Below, in pieces: positions 8,663 through 16,741 of a DNA stretch of 64,000 nt; the stretch's first letter is position 1, and each line of letters opens with the position of its first letter. The DNA lies in NCBI GenBank assembly GCA_005503065.1, contig SCOE01000006.1, positions 178,897 through 242,896 on the forward strand, given 5' to 3'. The position numbers and the translations under genes were made by a program. This DNA is from Comamonadaceae bacterium ALPHA2B. Lineage in GTDB: Bacteria > Pseudomonadota > Gammaproteobacteria > Burkholderiales > Burkholderiaceae_C. The notes beneath the pieces were generated by a model that did not search any database, was not told the DNA's origin, and saw nothing but the letters and a program-made list of their open reading frames with translations.

Positions 8663-8700
8663 GCCGGGGACGATAAGTCAATCGGCCGTCGGAGGGCATT

Positions 8701-8820
8701 TGCGGAAATTGAGGCTGCCCCTCGGAAAAAACGAAACGAGCGTCGGAGCCGGCGATCGCCGTGCGCGTCGGCCGCGAATGCGGCGCTTCATATTTTCCTA
8801 AGCCTTGCGTCCGAAAAACG
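8701..8820. promoter_or_regulatory. Divergent promoter region with repeated GGAAA-type motifs
   Basis: Between the ABC ATPase and monooxygenase genes lie CGGAAATTGAGGC (8703-8715), CCTCGGAAAA (8719-8728), TTTTCCTAAGCC (8793-8804) and TCCGAAAAACG (8810-8820). Closely related strings occur at 13678-13732 before the binding-protein gene. They may bind the LysR protein encoded at 11441-12424; this is inference. Confidence 0.4.
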
Positions 8821-8927
8821 TGATTCTCAAAGGCTGCACCCTTCATCAGACTCGGCCCCCATCGGTGTCTGGCACCGCCGGATTGCCCGGCCGAAACACC
8901 AGCGGCGACTGTTCTGAGGAATACCAA

Positions 8928-10178
8928 ATGTCAGTGGAAAAGATCAACACCCTGGTGGTCGGCGCAGGCCAGGCCGGCATCGCGATGAGCGAGCATCTGG
9001 CAGCCATGGGGGTGCCGCACATCGTGCTGGAGCGCAAGCGCATCGCCGAGCGGTGGCGCTCGGAGCGCTGGGATTCATTGGTGGCCAACGGTCCTGCCTG
9101 GCACGACCGCTTCCCGGGGCTTCGATTCGAGGGGGTCTCGCCCGAGGCTTTTCCTCCCAAGGAACGCATGGCTCAGTATTTCGAGGACTACGCCGCCATG
9201 CTGAAGGCGCCCGTGCGCACGGGGGTGGAGGTGATCCAGGTCGAACGCCACAGCGGCCGGCCTGGTTTCAAGGTGACGACCTCCGACGGCGTGATCGAGG
9301 CGATGAACGTGGTGGCCGCAACCGGCCCTTTCCAGGTCCCCTCCTACCCCGCCATCGTCCCGGCCGACGCGCCAGTGGCCCAGCTGCATTCCTCCGCGTA
9401 CAAGAATCCTGGCCAGCTGCCCGACGGCGCGGTGCTGGTCGTGGGCGCCGGCGCTTCAGGGTCGCAGATCGCAGAGGAACTGCGTCAGGCCGGCCGCAAG
9501 GTGTACCTGTCGGTCGGTGAGCATTACCGTCCGCCGCGCTCCTACCGGGGCCGCGACTACTGCTGGTGGCTGGGCGCACTGGGTCTTTGGGACGAGGTGC
9601 GCATCAAGCCGAAGAAGAAGCATGTCGCTTTTGCCGTGAGCGGCTACGAGGGTGGCAGGACGGTGGACTTCCGGCGCTTGGCGCACGCCGGCATCGAGCT
9701 GGTGGGTGTGACCCAGTCCTACGAGAACGGCGTGATGCGTTTCGCCGAAGGACTGGCGAGAAACGTGGCCGAGGGCGACCAGGCGTACTTCGACGTGCTG
9801 CGCGACGCCGATGCCTACATCGAGCAGAACGGTCTGCCGTTCCCGCCGGAGCCGGACGCCTGGGAGCTGCTTCCCGACCCCGCGTGTCTGACCGAACCCA
9901 TCCTGAGCCTGGACCTGCAACAGGCTGGCGTCAGCACGGTGCTCTGGGCCACGGGCTTCCAGTTCGATTTCAGCTGGCTCAAGGTCAATGCCTTCCATGA
10001 GAACGGCGAGCCTTATCACAAGCGCGGCATCTCGGCCGAAAGCGGAATCTACTTCCTGGGCCTGCCCAATCTCGTGAACCGCGCCTCGTCATTCATCTAC
10101 GGCGTATGGCATGACGCGAAGTACATCGCCGACCACATTCTTCTGCAACAGGGCTACATGTCCTACGAAAAGAGCTGA
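8928..10178 (+). CDS. FAD/NAD(P)-binding flavin monooxygenase, CzcO/YUCCA-like
   Basis: 416 residues from ATG 8928, preceded by GAGGA at the right distance. The first dinucleotide fold carries VGAGQAGIAMSEHL for FAD, and a second carries VGAGASGSQIAEEL for NADPH. LHSSAYKNP sits where flavin monooxygenases have their fingerprint, and WATGFQFDFSWL matches the late ATG(F/Y) motif. Such enzymes oxygenate nitrogen, sulphur or carbon centres of small molecules. It is divergent from the ABC ATPase operon and likely takes part in degrading the transported substrate, perhaps by N-oxygenation. Confidence 0.85.
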   Translation: MSVEKINTLVVGAGQAGIAMSEHLAAMGVPHIVLERKRIAERWRSERWDSLVANGPAWHDRFPGLRFEGVSPEAFPPKERMAQYFEDYAAMLKAPVRTGVEVIQVERHSGRPGFKVTTSDGVIEAMNVVAATGPFQVPSYPAIVPADAPVAQLHSSAYKNPGQLPDGAVLVVGAGASGSQIAEELRQAGRKVYLSVGEHYRPPRSYRGRDYCWWLGALGLWDEVRIKPKKKHVAFAVSGYEGGRTVDFRRLAHAGIELVGVTQSYENGVMRFAEGLARNVAEGDQAYFDVLRDADAYIEQNGLPFPPEPDAWELLPDPACLTEPILSLDLQQAGVSTVLWATGFQFDFSWLKVNAFHENGEPYHKRGISAESGIYFLGLPNLVNRASSFIYGVWHDAKYIADHILLQQGYMSYEKS

Positions 10179-10271
10179 TCGCGCGCACGGCATGAGTCGA
10201 GTGCCCGCTGGATTCCTGCGATCCGGCGGTCTCCGTCGAGCTGGACGGCCGCGACCGAACTGATCCCGGGA

Positions 10272-11444
10272 TCAGCCGCAGAGGAAGTCGACGAGCCCCG
10301 CCAGCATTCGGTCGCAGGCGTCAAGCTGGGACAGCTCGACGTACTCGTCGGCCTTGTGCGCCACCGTGATGCTGCCCGGGCCGCAGACCAGCACGGGCGT
10401 CTGCTCCCAGCTCTGGCGGAACAGCCCGCCCTCTGAGCCGTAGTCCACCTTGGTGGTGGGTGTTCCCTCGGGCAGGAGCGTGCGCAGCAGTCCGACCGCG
10501 TGCGCGTCCTCCGGCGTGGACAGGCTGGGGTAGCTGTTGCGCAGGGTGATCTGGGGCAGCGGTGCGTCGGCATGCTGCGCCTCGTGCTGCACGCGCGCGG
10601 CCAGGTTCTGCAGGATGCGCTCCAGGATCTGCGCGGGCTGATCCTGTGCCACGTTGCGGATCTCGAAGCTGATCTCGCATTCGCCGGGCACGATGTTGAG
10701 CGCGCGGCCGCCTTGGATGGTGCCCACGTGCACGGTGGAGTAGGGCACGCCGTACCCTTCTTCGCGTGGACCGTGCTCGGCCAGCTCGCGCTGAACGGCA
10801 CGAGCCGAAGCCACGAGATCGGAGGCCATGTGGATGGCGTTGACGAAGTGCGGCGCCAGGCCTGAATGGCCAGCCTGGCCGCAGCAGACTGCGCGGTAGG
10901 CGGCCTTGCCCTTGTGGCCGGTGCCGATGCGCATCAGCGTGGGTTCGCCGACGATGCACAGGTACGGCGGCGGCAGATGGTCCTCGAGCCTGCGCAGGAG
11001 GTGGCGCACGCCGACGCAGCCGATCTCCTCGTCGAACGACAGTGCCAGCTGCAGCGGCCGCTGCAGAGGTCGGCCGGCTGCCGCCACCATGGCCGTGACC
11101 GCGCAGGCGACGAAGCCTTTCATGTCGGCCGTGCCCCGCCCGTAGATGCGGCCGTCCCGGTGCGTGGCCTCGAAGGGCGGCGAGGTCCAGGGCTGCCCTT
11201 CCACCGGGACCACGTCGGTGTGCCCGGACAGGAGTACCCCCGGCACGCCCTCGGGGCCCACCGAGGCGAACAGGTTCGTGCGGCTCGGGTCCTCGGGATG
11301 CGGCGCGCGTGTGGAAGCGATGCCGGCCCGGGCCAGGATGTCCTGTACCGCGGCAATCAGTCCATCGTTCGGTTGCAGCGAAACGGAAGGAAAGGCGATC
11401 AGCGTTTCCAGCAGGGCGACGCTGGCGGAGCGGGCAGGGTTCAT
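10272..11444 (-). CDS. M20 family deacetylase, ArgE/DapE type
   Basis: 390 residues. Zinc-binding motifs of the M20 peptidase family are SGHTDVVPV, GRGTADMKG and DEEIGCVG (catalytic Glu pair), with a later His in the C-terminal part (VAHKADEYV). The closest named activity is acetylornithine deacetylase, but the genomic context points to hydrolysis of an N-acyl or amide substrate of the locus. The start ATG at 11444 overlaps the lysR stop (ATGA), so the two are co-translated. The arginine-pathway function is not supported by any neighbour. Confidence 0.85.
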   Translation of the reverse strand: MNPARSASVALLETLIAFPSVSLQPNDGLIAAVQDILARAGIASTRAPHPEDPSRTNLFASVGPEGVPGVLLSGHTDVVPVEGQPWTSPPFEATHRDGRIYGRGTADMKGFVACAVTAMVAAAGRPLQRPLQLALSFDEEIGCVGVRHLLRRLEDHLPPPYLCIVGEPTLMRIGTGHKGKAAYRAVCCGQAGHSGLAPHFVNAIHMASDLVASARAVQRELAEHGPREEGYGVPYSTVHVGTIQGGRALNIVPGECEISFEIRNVAQDQPAQILERILQNLAARVQHEAQHADAPLPQITLRNSYPSLSTPEDAHAVGLLRTLLPEGTPTTKVDYGSEGGLFRQSWEQTPVLVCGPGSITVAHKADEYVELSQLDACDRMLAGLVDFLCG

Positions 11445-12424
11445 GACGGGTCGGCTGGTGGCACTTCTGGCACCACGAGATGGGGGTCGAAGAAGCTGGC
11501 TGCGCTCATGCCCGGGATGTATTGCTCGGAGATGTAGGCACGGCAGCGGTCCATGAAGGCCCGAGCCAGCCGGGACTGCTTCACGGGCTTGTAGGTCGCC
11601 AGGCCCAGCAGCATGGGCCGGTGCTTGCCGGCAAGGCGAACGCGCACGAGGCGCTTGCCGTCCAACGACAGGTTGGACTTGGGTCGCACATTGAAGAGCG
11701 CATACCCGATGCCGTTCGCGGCCATGGAACGCACCACCTCTTCCGAGCGGGAGCGCGCCACGATGTTGGGCGTAACCCCCGCGCTGGCGAACAGCGAGGT
11801 GAAGTACTCCCGGCTCATGGGCAGGTCCAGCAGCACGAAGGGCTGTGGCGCGAGCTCCTCGAAGGTGACGGCCTTCTGCTGCGCCAGCGGGTGCAGCTCG
11901 CTCACGAGCACGTAGGGCGGCAGCGTGGCCAGGCTCTCGAAGTCGATGTCTTCGTCCAGACGCAGGTCGTAGGTCAGGGCCAGGTCGATCTCGAGCGAAC
12001 GCAGCTTGTTCATGAGAACCTCCTGGTCGCCCTCCACCATCTGCATCTCCACCCGCTCGAACGCCCGTGCGAAGCCGTAGATCACCTCCGGCGCGATCAT
12101 GGCCGTCAGCGACTGGAAGCTGCCAACGCGCAGTGGCCCCTGCATCACGTCGCCGGCATCCGACGCGATCTCGTACAGGCGTGAGGAGCGGTCGAGCACG
12201 TCTTCGCACTGGTTCAGCACGAGCGTGCCGATGGCCGTCAGCCCCAGCCCCTTGGAGGGATGGCGCACGAACAGCTGCACGTTGAGCTCGCTCTCGATAT
12301 GGGCGATGGCCGCGGAGATCGATGGGGAGGAGATGTGGATCTGCGCAGAGGCCGCGGCAATGCTGCCATGCTTGGCCGTCGCGACGAAGTACTCCATCTG
12401 GCGCAGGGATACGCGGTTGAGCAT
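11441..12424 (-). CDS. LysR-family transcriptional regulator
   Basis: 327 residues. The N-terminal winged HTH covers residues 1-60 (SLRQMEYFVATAKHGSIAAA and SSPSISAAI), followed by a periplasmic-binding-protein-like sensor domain. Unusually for LysR genes it is not divergent from its likely target but embedded in a minus-strand gene set, 65 bases after the DUF1028 gene and overlapping the deacetylase gene. It is the only regulator in the locus and the best candidate to bind the motifs at 8701-8820 and 13678-13732. Confidence 0.92.
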   Translation of the reverse strand: MLNRVSLRQMEYFVATAKHGSIAAASAQIHISSPSISAAIAHIESELNVQLFVRHPSKGLGLTAIGTLVLNQCEDVLDRSSRLYEIASDAGDVMQGPLRVGSFQSLTAMIAPEVIYGFARAFERVEMQMVEGDQEVLMNKLRSLEIDLALTYDLRLDEDIDFESLATLPPYVLVSELHPLAQQKAVTFEELAPQPFVLLDLPMSREYFTSLFASAGVTPNIVARSRSEEVVRSMAANGIGYALFNVRPKSNLSLDGKRLVRVRLAGKHRPMLLGLATYKPVKQSRLARAFMDRCRAYISEQYIPGMSAASFFDPHLVVPEVPPADPS

Positions 12425-12489
12425 GTCGGTACTGGAGGGCGCGCGGGCATGCCGCGAAGAGGCAACGGGCCAGTGTAGCGACGTGCCCC

Positions 12490-13161
12490 TCAGAGATCCC
12501 CCGGCACGCCGAAGCTGGGCGCCGCCCTCGGGTCCAGCGCGCGCGTGACGTAGGCCGGCAGCTGCGGCTCGTAGATCTTCCAGGTCGCGTACAGCGCCTG
12601 CACCGGATCGGACTCGACCCAGTCCAGCCGCAGGTCCACGATGGGCCAATTCTGTGTACCGTAGACCAGCAGGCCGGCCGAATGCACGGGCCCTTCCTCG
12701 CCTCCGGCCGCCTGGCCGGCCAGCATGGCCTGCATCAGGCGCTCGGCCAGCGTGCCCTCGGCCCGCTCGAAGGTCGCCAGCATGACGGCCGGCACACCCT
12801 GGTCGTGCAGCATGTTTCCGGCGCAGGCTGCGTGCGTGCCCACCGCGCTTGCCAGCGTGCCCAGCGCATTGGCGCCCGTGAACACCACCGGCGGATTGTG
12901 CGCATCGATGGCCATCAGCTGCCGGTAGTCGATGAAGGGGCGTTGCTGCAGTTCGGCCACCGCCTGCTCGGGCGTCCTGCCGGCAGCCATCAGATCGAGC
13001 AGCAGGGGCCCCAGGTCGGGGTCGGTGATGTTCTGGCTGGCGGCAGCGCCCACGCCCTTGCGGCCGCGCACGCAGCGCGCCGCCACGGCCGGGGAGGACG
13101 ACGCCACGGCGGCACCAAACTGGCCGGTCGCGGGGCAGCGCGCAACGATGGAGAAAGTCAT
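12490..13161 (-). CDS. DUF1028 family protein, Ntn-hydrolase-like
   Basis: 223 residues. It begins TFSIVARCPATGQFGAAVAS, the typical DUF1028 start, where the residues after the initiator resemble an Ntn-hydrolase nucleophile region. GVGAAASQNITDPDLGPLLL and CAGNML are further family signatures. The biochemical role of DUF1028 is poorly defined; members often neighbour amidases, RidA proteins and peptide or amine transporters. It starts five bases after the ridA-like stop. A link to amide or N-acyl hydrolysis is inference. Confidence 0.85.
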   Translation of the reverse strand: MTFSIVARCPATGQFGAAVASSSPAVAARCVRGRKGVGAAASQNITDPDLGPLLLDLMAAGRTPEQAVAELQQRPFIDYRQLMAIDAHNPPVVFTGANALGTLASAVGTHAACAGNMLHDQGVPAVMLATFERAEGTLAERLMQAMLAGQAAGGEEGPVHSAGLLVYGTQNWPIVDLRLDWVESDPVQALYATWKIYEPQLPAYVTRALDPRAAPSFGVPGDL

Positions 13162-13166
13162 GGCGC

Positions 13167-13580
13167 TCAGTCAGGAATGACGGCGGTGGCGTCGATCTCC
13201 ACCAGCCACTCGGGACGGGCCAGGGCCGAGACCACGATGCCGGTGGACACCGGAAATACGCCTTTCAACCAGCGGCCGACCACGAGATAAACCGCCTCCC
13301 GGTAGCGCGGGTCGATGATGTAGATGGTGATCTTGCAGATGTCCTGCAGTTCACCGCCAGCCTCCTCGAGCAGCATGGCGATGTTCGCCATGGCTTGTTC
13401 AGCCTGACCGGCGACGTCGCCGATGCACACGCTTTCGGAGGTGTCCAGGTTCTGACCGATCTGCCCCCTCAGGAATACCGTGCGGCCGCGCGCGACGACG
13501 GCCTGGCAGAGGTCGTTGTCCAGCTTCTGTTCCGGGTAGGTGGCCTTTGTGTTGAAAGGGCGGATGCGGGTGTGCTTCAT
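13167..13580 (-). CDS. Rid family protein, non-RidA subfamily
   Basis: 137 residues with the Rid/YjgF/YER057c trimeric fold. In Escherichia coli RidA an Arg (YPARSCVEV) holds the carboxylate of the imine substrate. Here the matching stretch is FPVSTGIVV, with Ser112 in place of the Arg, while the later Glu (Glu128 in WLVEIDA) remains. The protein therefore probably belongs to one of the Rid4-7 subfamilies and need not deaminate 2-aminoacrylate. It is the first gene of the minus-strand set ridA-like, DUF1028, lysR, deacetylase. Confidence 0.85.
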   Translation of the reverse strand: MKHTRIRPFNTKATYPEQKLDNDLCQAVVARGRTVFLRGQIGQNLDTSESVCIGDVAGQAEQAMANIAMLLEEAGGELQDICKITIYIIDPRYREAVYLVVGRWLKGVFPVSTGIVVSALARPEWLVEIDATAVIPD

Positions 13581-13677
13581 GGTCGGTGCGGACTGATGGC
13601 GGGAGACGCGAACGCGTCAGGGATCGCCATGGTCAGCTGCGCCGACCGCCGGAGCCATTTGTTTTTTCCGGGCGACC

Positions 13678-13732
13678 GTTTAGGAATTTCCGAGTGGCGC
13701 GCGCTGGCCGGCCCCCTCGGAAAATTTGAGGC
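13678..13732. promoter_or_regulatory. Putative regulator sites upstream of the binding-protein gene
   Basis: GTTTAGGAATTTCCGAG (13678-13694) and CTCGGAAAATTTGAGGC (13716-13732) lie between the divergent rid-like gene and the binding-protein gene. The second has the interrupted dyad CTC/GAG expected of LysR boxes. Both resemble strings at 8701-8820. Confidence 0.4.
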
Positions 13733-13866
13733 ACCTCTACGTAAAAGGCGACTTGGCCTCGCGGGCCCGCCTTCCCATGATCCGGTCCGTGATGCGGGGT
13801 GCCGCTGGGGCACCCAGGCGTTTCCAGCATCGGCAGATCTTCCACTTTTACGATTGAGGTCAATCA

Positions 13867-14895
13867 ATGATTCGCAAGCTTCTGACTCTGTGCGCCATCT
13901 CGGTCACGCTGGGCGGCGCTCCCGCCTGGGCACAGGACAACGCGCTCGTGGTGAGCACCTGGGGTGGCAGCTTCCGCGACCTCATCGACGAGAACATCGG
14001 CAAGGAATTCACGAAGCAGACCGGCGTGCCGGTGAAGTACGTGACGGGCGGCACGATCGACCGCCTGAACAAGGCCAAGCTCGCCACCAAGCCGGAAAGC
14101 GACATCACCTTCACGACCTCGCATGTGGGCTGGCTGTACGTGAGCAGCAACCTGTTCGAGCAGATCGACACCGCCAAGATCCCGAACTACACGCACCTGG
14201 TCGACCGCGCCAAGATCAGCCCGTACCACATCGGCAGCTGGGCCTATGTGTATTCCATCGGCTACCGCCCGGACCTGGTGCCCGCCAGCATCAAGCTGGA
14301 GAGCTGGAACGACCTGTGGAACCCCGCGCTCAAGGGGAAGATCAGCGCCCCTGACTTCGACCCGAGCCACATCATCGCGGTATCGGCCCTGCTGTCCGGT
14401 GGCGATGCCGCCAGCTGGGAGAAAGGCCAGGACAAGCTCAAGGCGCTCAAGCCCAACTTCAAGGCCTTCTATACCAACGACGCCAACGCGCAGCAGCTGA
14501 TCGCCACGGGAGAGACGCCCGTGGAGGTGATCCTGTCGATGAACGCGTACCACATGGCCAGCCAGGGCGTGCCCATCAAGGTGGTGATGCCCAAGGAAGG
14601 GGCTGTGCTGGGCGTGGACACCATGGCCATCATGAAGGGAACGACCAAGGCAGACCTGGCCTACAAGTTCCTGAATATCGCGCTGTCGGCCGACGTGCAG
14701 TCCAAGATCGTCGCATCGAAGAAGGCCAGCCCGGTGGTCGACAACGCCCAGGTCTCGGCCGAGGACGCGAAGCTGCCTGGCGTGTTCACGACCAAGGCGC
14801 AGTGGGACACGCAGACCATCGTGATCGACAACAAGCTGCGCGCCGAGAAGACGGCTGAATGGCGGAAGTGGTTCACCGAGAACATCATGAACTGA
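13867..14895 (+). CDS. ABC transporter periplasmic binding protein, PotD/PotF-like
   Basis: 342 residues. A signal peptide (residues 1-22) ends at AWA-Q. The mature part begins with ALVVSTWGGSFRDLI, typical of type 2 binding proteins of the spermidine/putrescine and Fe3+ group. It probably captures a small organic amine or related compound in the periplasm and passes it to the permeases encoded just downstream. GAGG lies before the ATG. The gene is divergent from the rid-like gene, with candidate operators between them. The substrate cannot be read from the sequence. Confidence 0.9.
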   Translation: MIRKLLTLCAISVTLGGAPAWAQDNALVVSTWGGSFRDLIDENIGKEFTKQTGVPVKYVTGGTIDRLNKAKLATKPESDITFTTSHVGWLYVSSNLFEQIDTAKIPNYTHLVDRAKISPYHIGSWAYVYSIGYRPDLVPASIKLESWNDLWNPALKGKISAPDFDPSHIIAVSALLSGGDAASWEKGQDKLKALKPNFKAFYTNDANAQQLIATGETPVEVILSMNAYHMASQGVPIKVVMPKEGAVLGVDTMAIMKGTTKADLAYKFLNIALSADVQSKIVASKKASPVVDNAQVSAEDAKLPGVFTTKAQWDTQTIVIDNKLRAEKTAEWRKWFTENIMN

Positions 14896-14918
14896 TCCCC
14901 TCGCGGGACTGCACAGGG

Positions 14919-14958
14919 CGGGGAGACCGGCGCGATCCATGGCCGCGCGGTCTCCCCG
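14919..14958 (+). promoter_or_regulatory. Strong intercistronic stem-loop between binding protein and permease genes
   Basis: CGGGGAGACCG (14919-14929) pairs perfectly with CGGTCTCCCCG (14948-14958), and the stem extends inward with CGCG pairs around a short loop. No T-run follows, so it is probably an mRNA-stabilising or partial-termination hairpin that lets the binding protein be made in excess over the permeases, as is common in ABC operons. Confidence 0.6.
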
Positions 14959-14995
14959 AGACGATCGAGCATCTGGAACTTCGGGAAGGGTGGGA

Positions 14996-15844
14996 ATGCG
15001 TTCCGATCTGCGGGCCTGGCTGGTATCGCCAGCTGTCATTGTTGCGGCGTGCATTGCCGTGTCGCTGCTGGCGGTGCTGCAGTTCAGCTTCCGGGCGTTC
15101 GTGCCGGGCTCACTGGACGTGGGCGGCTTCACGCTGGAGAACTTCCGCGGGCTGACCAAGTCGATCTACCTCAGCGCCTTCGCCAACACCTTGCTGCTGA
15201 GCGTGGAGACGACGGTCTGCTCGCTGCTGGTGGCCTACCCGCTGGCTTACGCGTTGGTGCGCGTGCGAAACCGCGCCCTCAAGTCCTTCATTCTCGTGGT
15301 GTCCATCACGCCGCTGTTCCTGGGCGAGATCGTGCGCACGTACTCGTGGATCGCGGTGCTGGGCAGCAATGGCTTCATCAACGGGGTGCTGCGCCGGCTC
15401 GGCCTCATCGAGTGGCCACTGGAGCTGATGTTCACGCACCTGGGCGTGCTCGTGGCGCTCGTGCACGTGACCATTCCGGTGGTGGTGCTGATGCTGGCCA
15501 CGGCGATCTCGCACATCAACCGCGACTACGAAAAGGCTGCGCAAAGCCTGGGCGCCGGCCCCATCAAGACTTTCCTCACGGTCACGCTGCCGCTGTCGAT
15601 GCCCGGCATCCTGGCCAGCATCACGACCGCCTTCGCCTGGACTTTCAGCGCCTTCGCCACGCCGCAGATGATCGGCGGCGGTCGCGTGCCGACCGTATCC
15701 ACGCTGGTCTACCAGCTCGGCTTCTCATCCATGAACTTTCCGCTGGCTGCCAGCCTCAGCGTGGTCGGCCTGCTGCTGACCGTCGCTGCACTGCTGGCGC
15801 TGGGGCAGCTGACCCGGCGCCTCAAGGCGGTCGGAGGGCACTGA
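14996..15844 (+). CDS. ABC transporter permease, PotB type
   Basis: 282 residues with about six membrane helices. The EAA loop that docks on the ATPase is EKAAQSLGAGPIKTFLTVTL. ATG 14996 is preceded by a purine-rich GGGAAGGGTGGG; a start 57 bases upstream would add a hydrophilic extension and is less likely. It forms a heterodimeric channel with the next gene product and should be driven by the ATPase encoded at 7532-8662. Confidence 0.9.
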   Translation: MRSDLRAWLVSPAVIVAACIAVSLLAVLQFSFRAFVPGSLDVGGFTLENFRGLTKSIYLSAFANTLLLSVETTVCSLLVAYPLAYALVRVRNRALKSFILVVSITPLFLGEIVRTYSWIAVLGSNGFINGVLRRLGLIEWPLELMFTHLGVLVALVHVTIPVVVLMLATAISHINRDYEKAAQSLGAGPIKTFLTVTLPLSMPGILASITTAFAWTFSAFATPQMIGGGRVPTVSTLVYQLGFSSMNFPLAASLSVVGLLLTVAALLALGQLTRRLKAVGGH

Positions 15845-15848
15845 CACC

Positions 15849-16667
15849 ATGAAGATCCGAAGCGCCCTGCCGCTGCCGTTGCGCCTGGCCGGTCCTGTCC
15901 TGGTCGCCGTCCTGCTGGCTTTCCTGCTCCTGCCCGTGGTGGTGGTCACCATCGCCGCCTTCAACGAGAAGGCCATCCTCGCGTTCCCGCCCGAGTCGTA
16001 CTCGCTCGTGTGGTTCGCGCGGGTGTTCAGCTATCCGGACTTCCAGCATGGCTTCAAGTCCAGTCTGGTCGTCACGGGCTGGTCGTCGGCGCTGGCGCTG
16101 GTGATCGGTACCCTGTTGTCGATCGCCGTGAAGCGGCTGGAGTTCAAGGGCAAGCAAACCCTCCTGGCCATCCTGCATTCGCCGCTGGTGGTACCCCACT
16201 TCACGTTGGGGCTGGGATTGTTGATCCTGGTCTCGCAGGCGTCGGTGCAGCGTGGCTACGGCATCGCCATCCTCTGCCACGTGATGCTGGTGCTGCCGTT
16301 CGTGATGCGCAGCGTCTACGTGTCGATGGAGAACCTGGACGAGCGCCTGGAGCAGGCCGCGGCCAGCCTGGGTGCATCGCCGCGCAAGGTGTTGCTGACC
16401 GTGACGGTGCCGCTGCTGGCTCCCGGGCTCTTCGGCGGCTGGCTGTTCGCGGCCATCATGTCGTTCAGCGAGTTCACGGCTTCGCTGTTCGTGACCACGC
16501 AGGACACGCAGACGCTGCCGGTCGCCATGTACAACTACGTGCGTGAATTCGCCGACCCGACGCTGGCGGCGCTGTCCGTGGTCTACATCGCGGTGACCGC
16601 CACGGTGCTGGCCCTGGCCAACTATTTCCTGGGGCTGGGGAAGATCCTGAACATCGAGGAGCACTGA
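15849..16667 (+). CDS. ABC transporter permease, PotC type
   Basis: 272 residues with about six membrane helices. Its EAA loop is EQAAASLGASPRKVLLTVTV. It starts four bases after the stop of the first permease gene. It is the last gene of the binding protein, permease, permease operon. PotC-type partners usually serve polyamine or related amine uptake. Confidence 0.9.
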   Translation: MKIRSALPLPLRLAGPVLVAVLLAFLLLPVVVVTIAAFNEKAILAFPPESYSLVWFARVFSYPDFQHGFKSSLVVTGWSSALALVIGTLLSIAVKRLEFKGKQTLLAILHSPLVVPHFTLGLGLLILVSQASVQRGYGIAILCHVMLVLPFVMRSVYVSMENLDERLEQAAASLGASPRKVLLTVTVPLLAPGLFGGWLFAAIMSFSEFTASLFVTTQDTQTLPVAMYNYVREFADPTLAALSVVYIAVTATVLALANYFLGLGKILNIEEH

Positions 16668-16741
16668 GCCGTAGACGAGGGGTGATCAGTGCGACCCCTG
16701 CGTCCGCCGCGGGGCTGGAGGATTGATATCCTCTGGCCCCC

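Noticed and set aside
16668..16741. GGGGT/ACCCC hairpin after the second permease gene as a terminator
   Set aside because: The stem is short, the loop long and no T-run follows.
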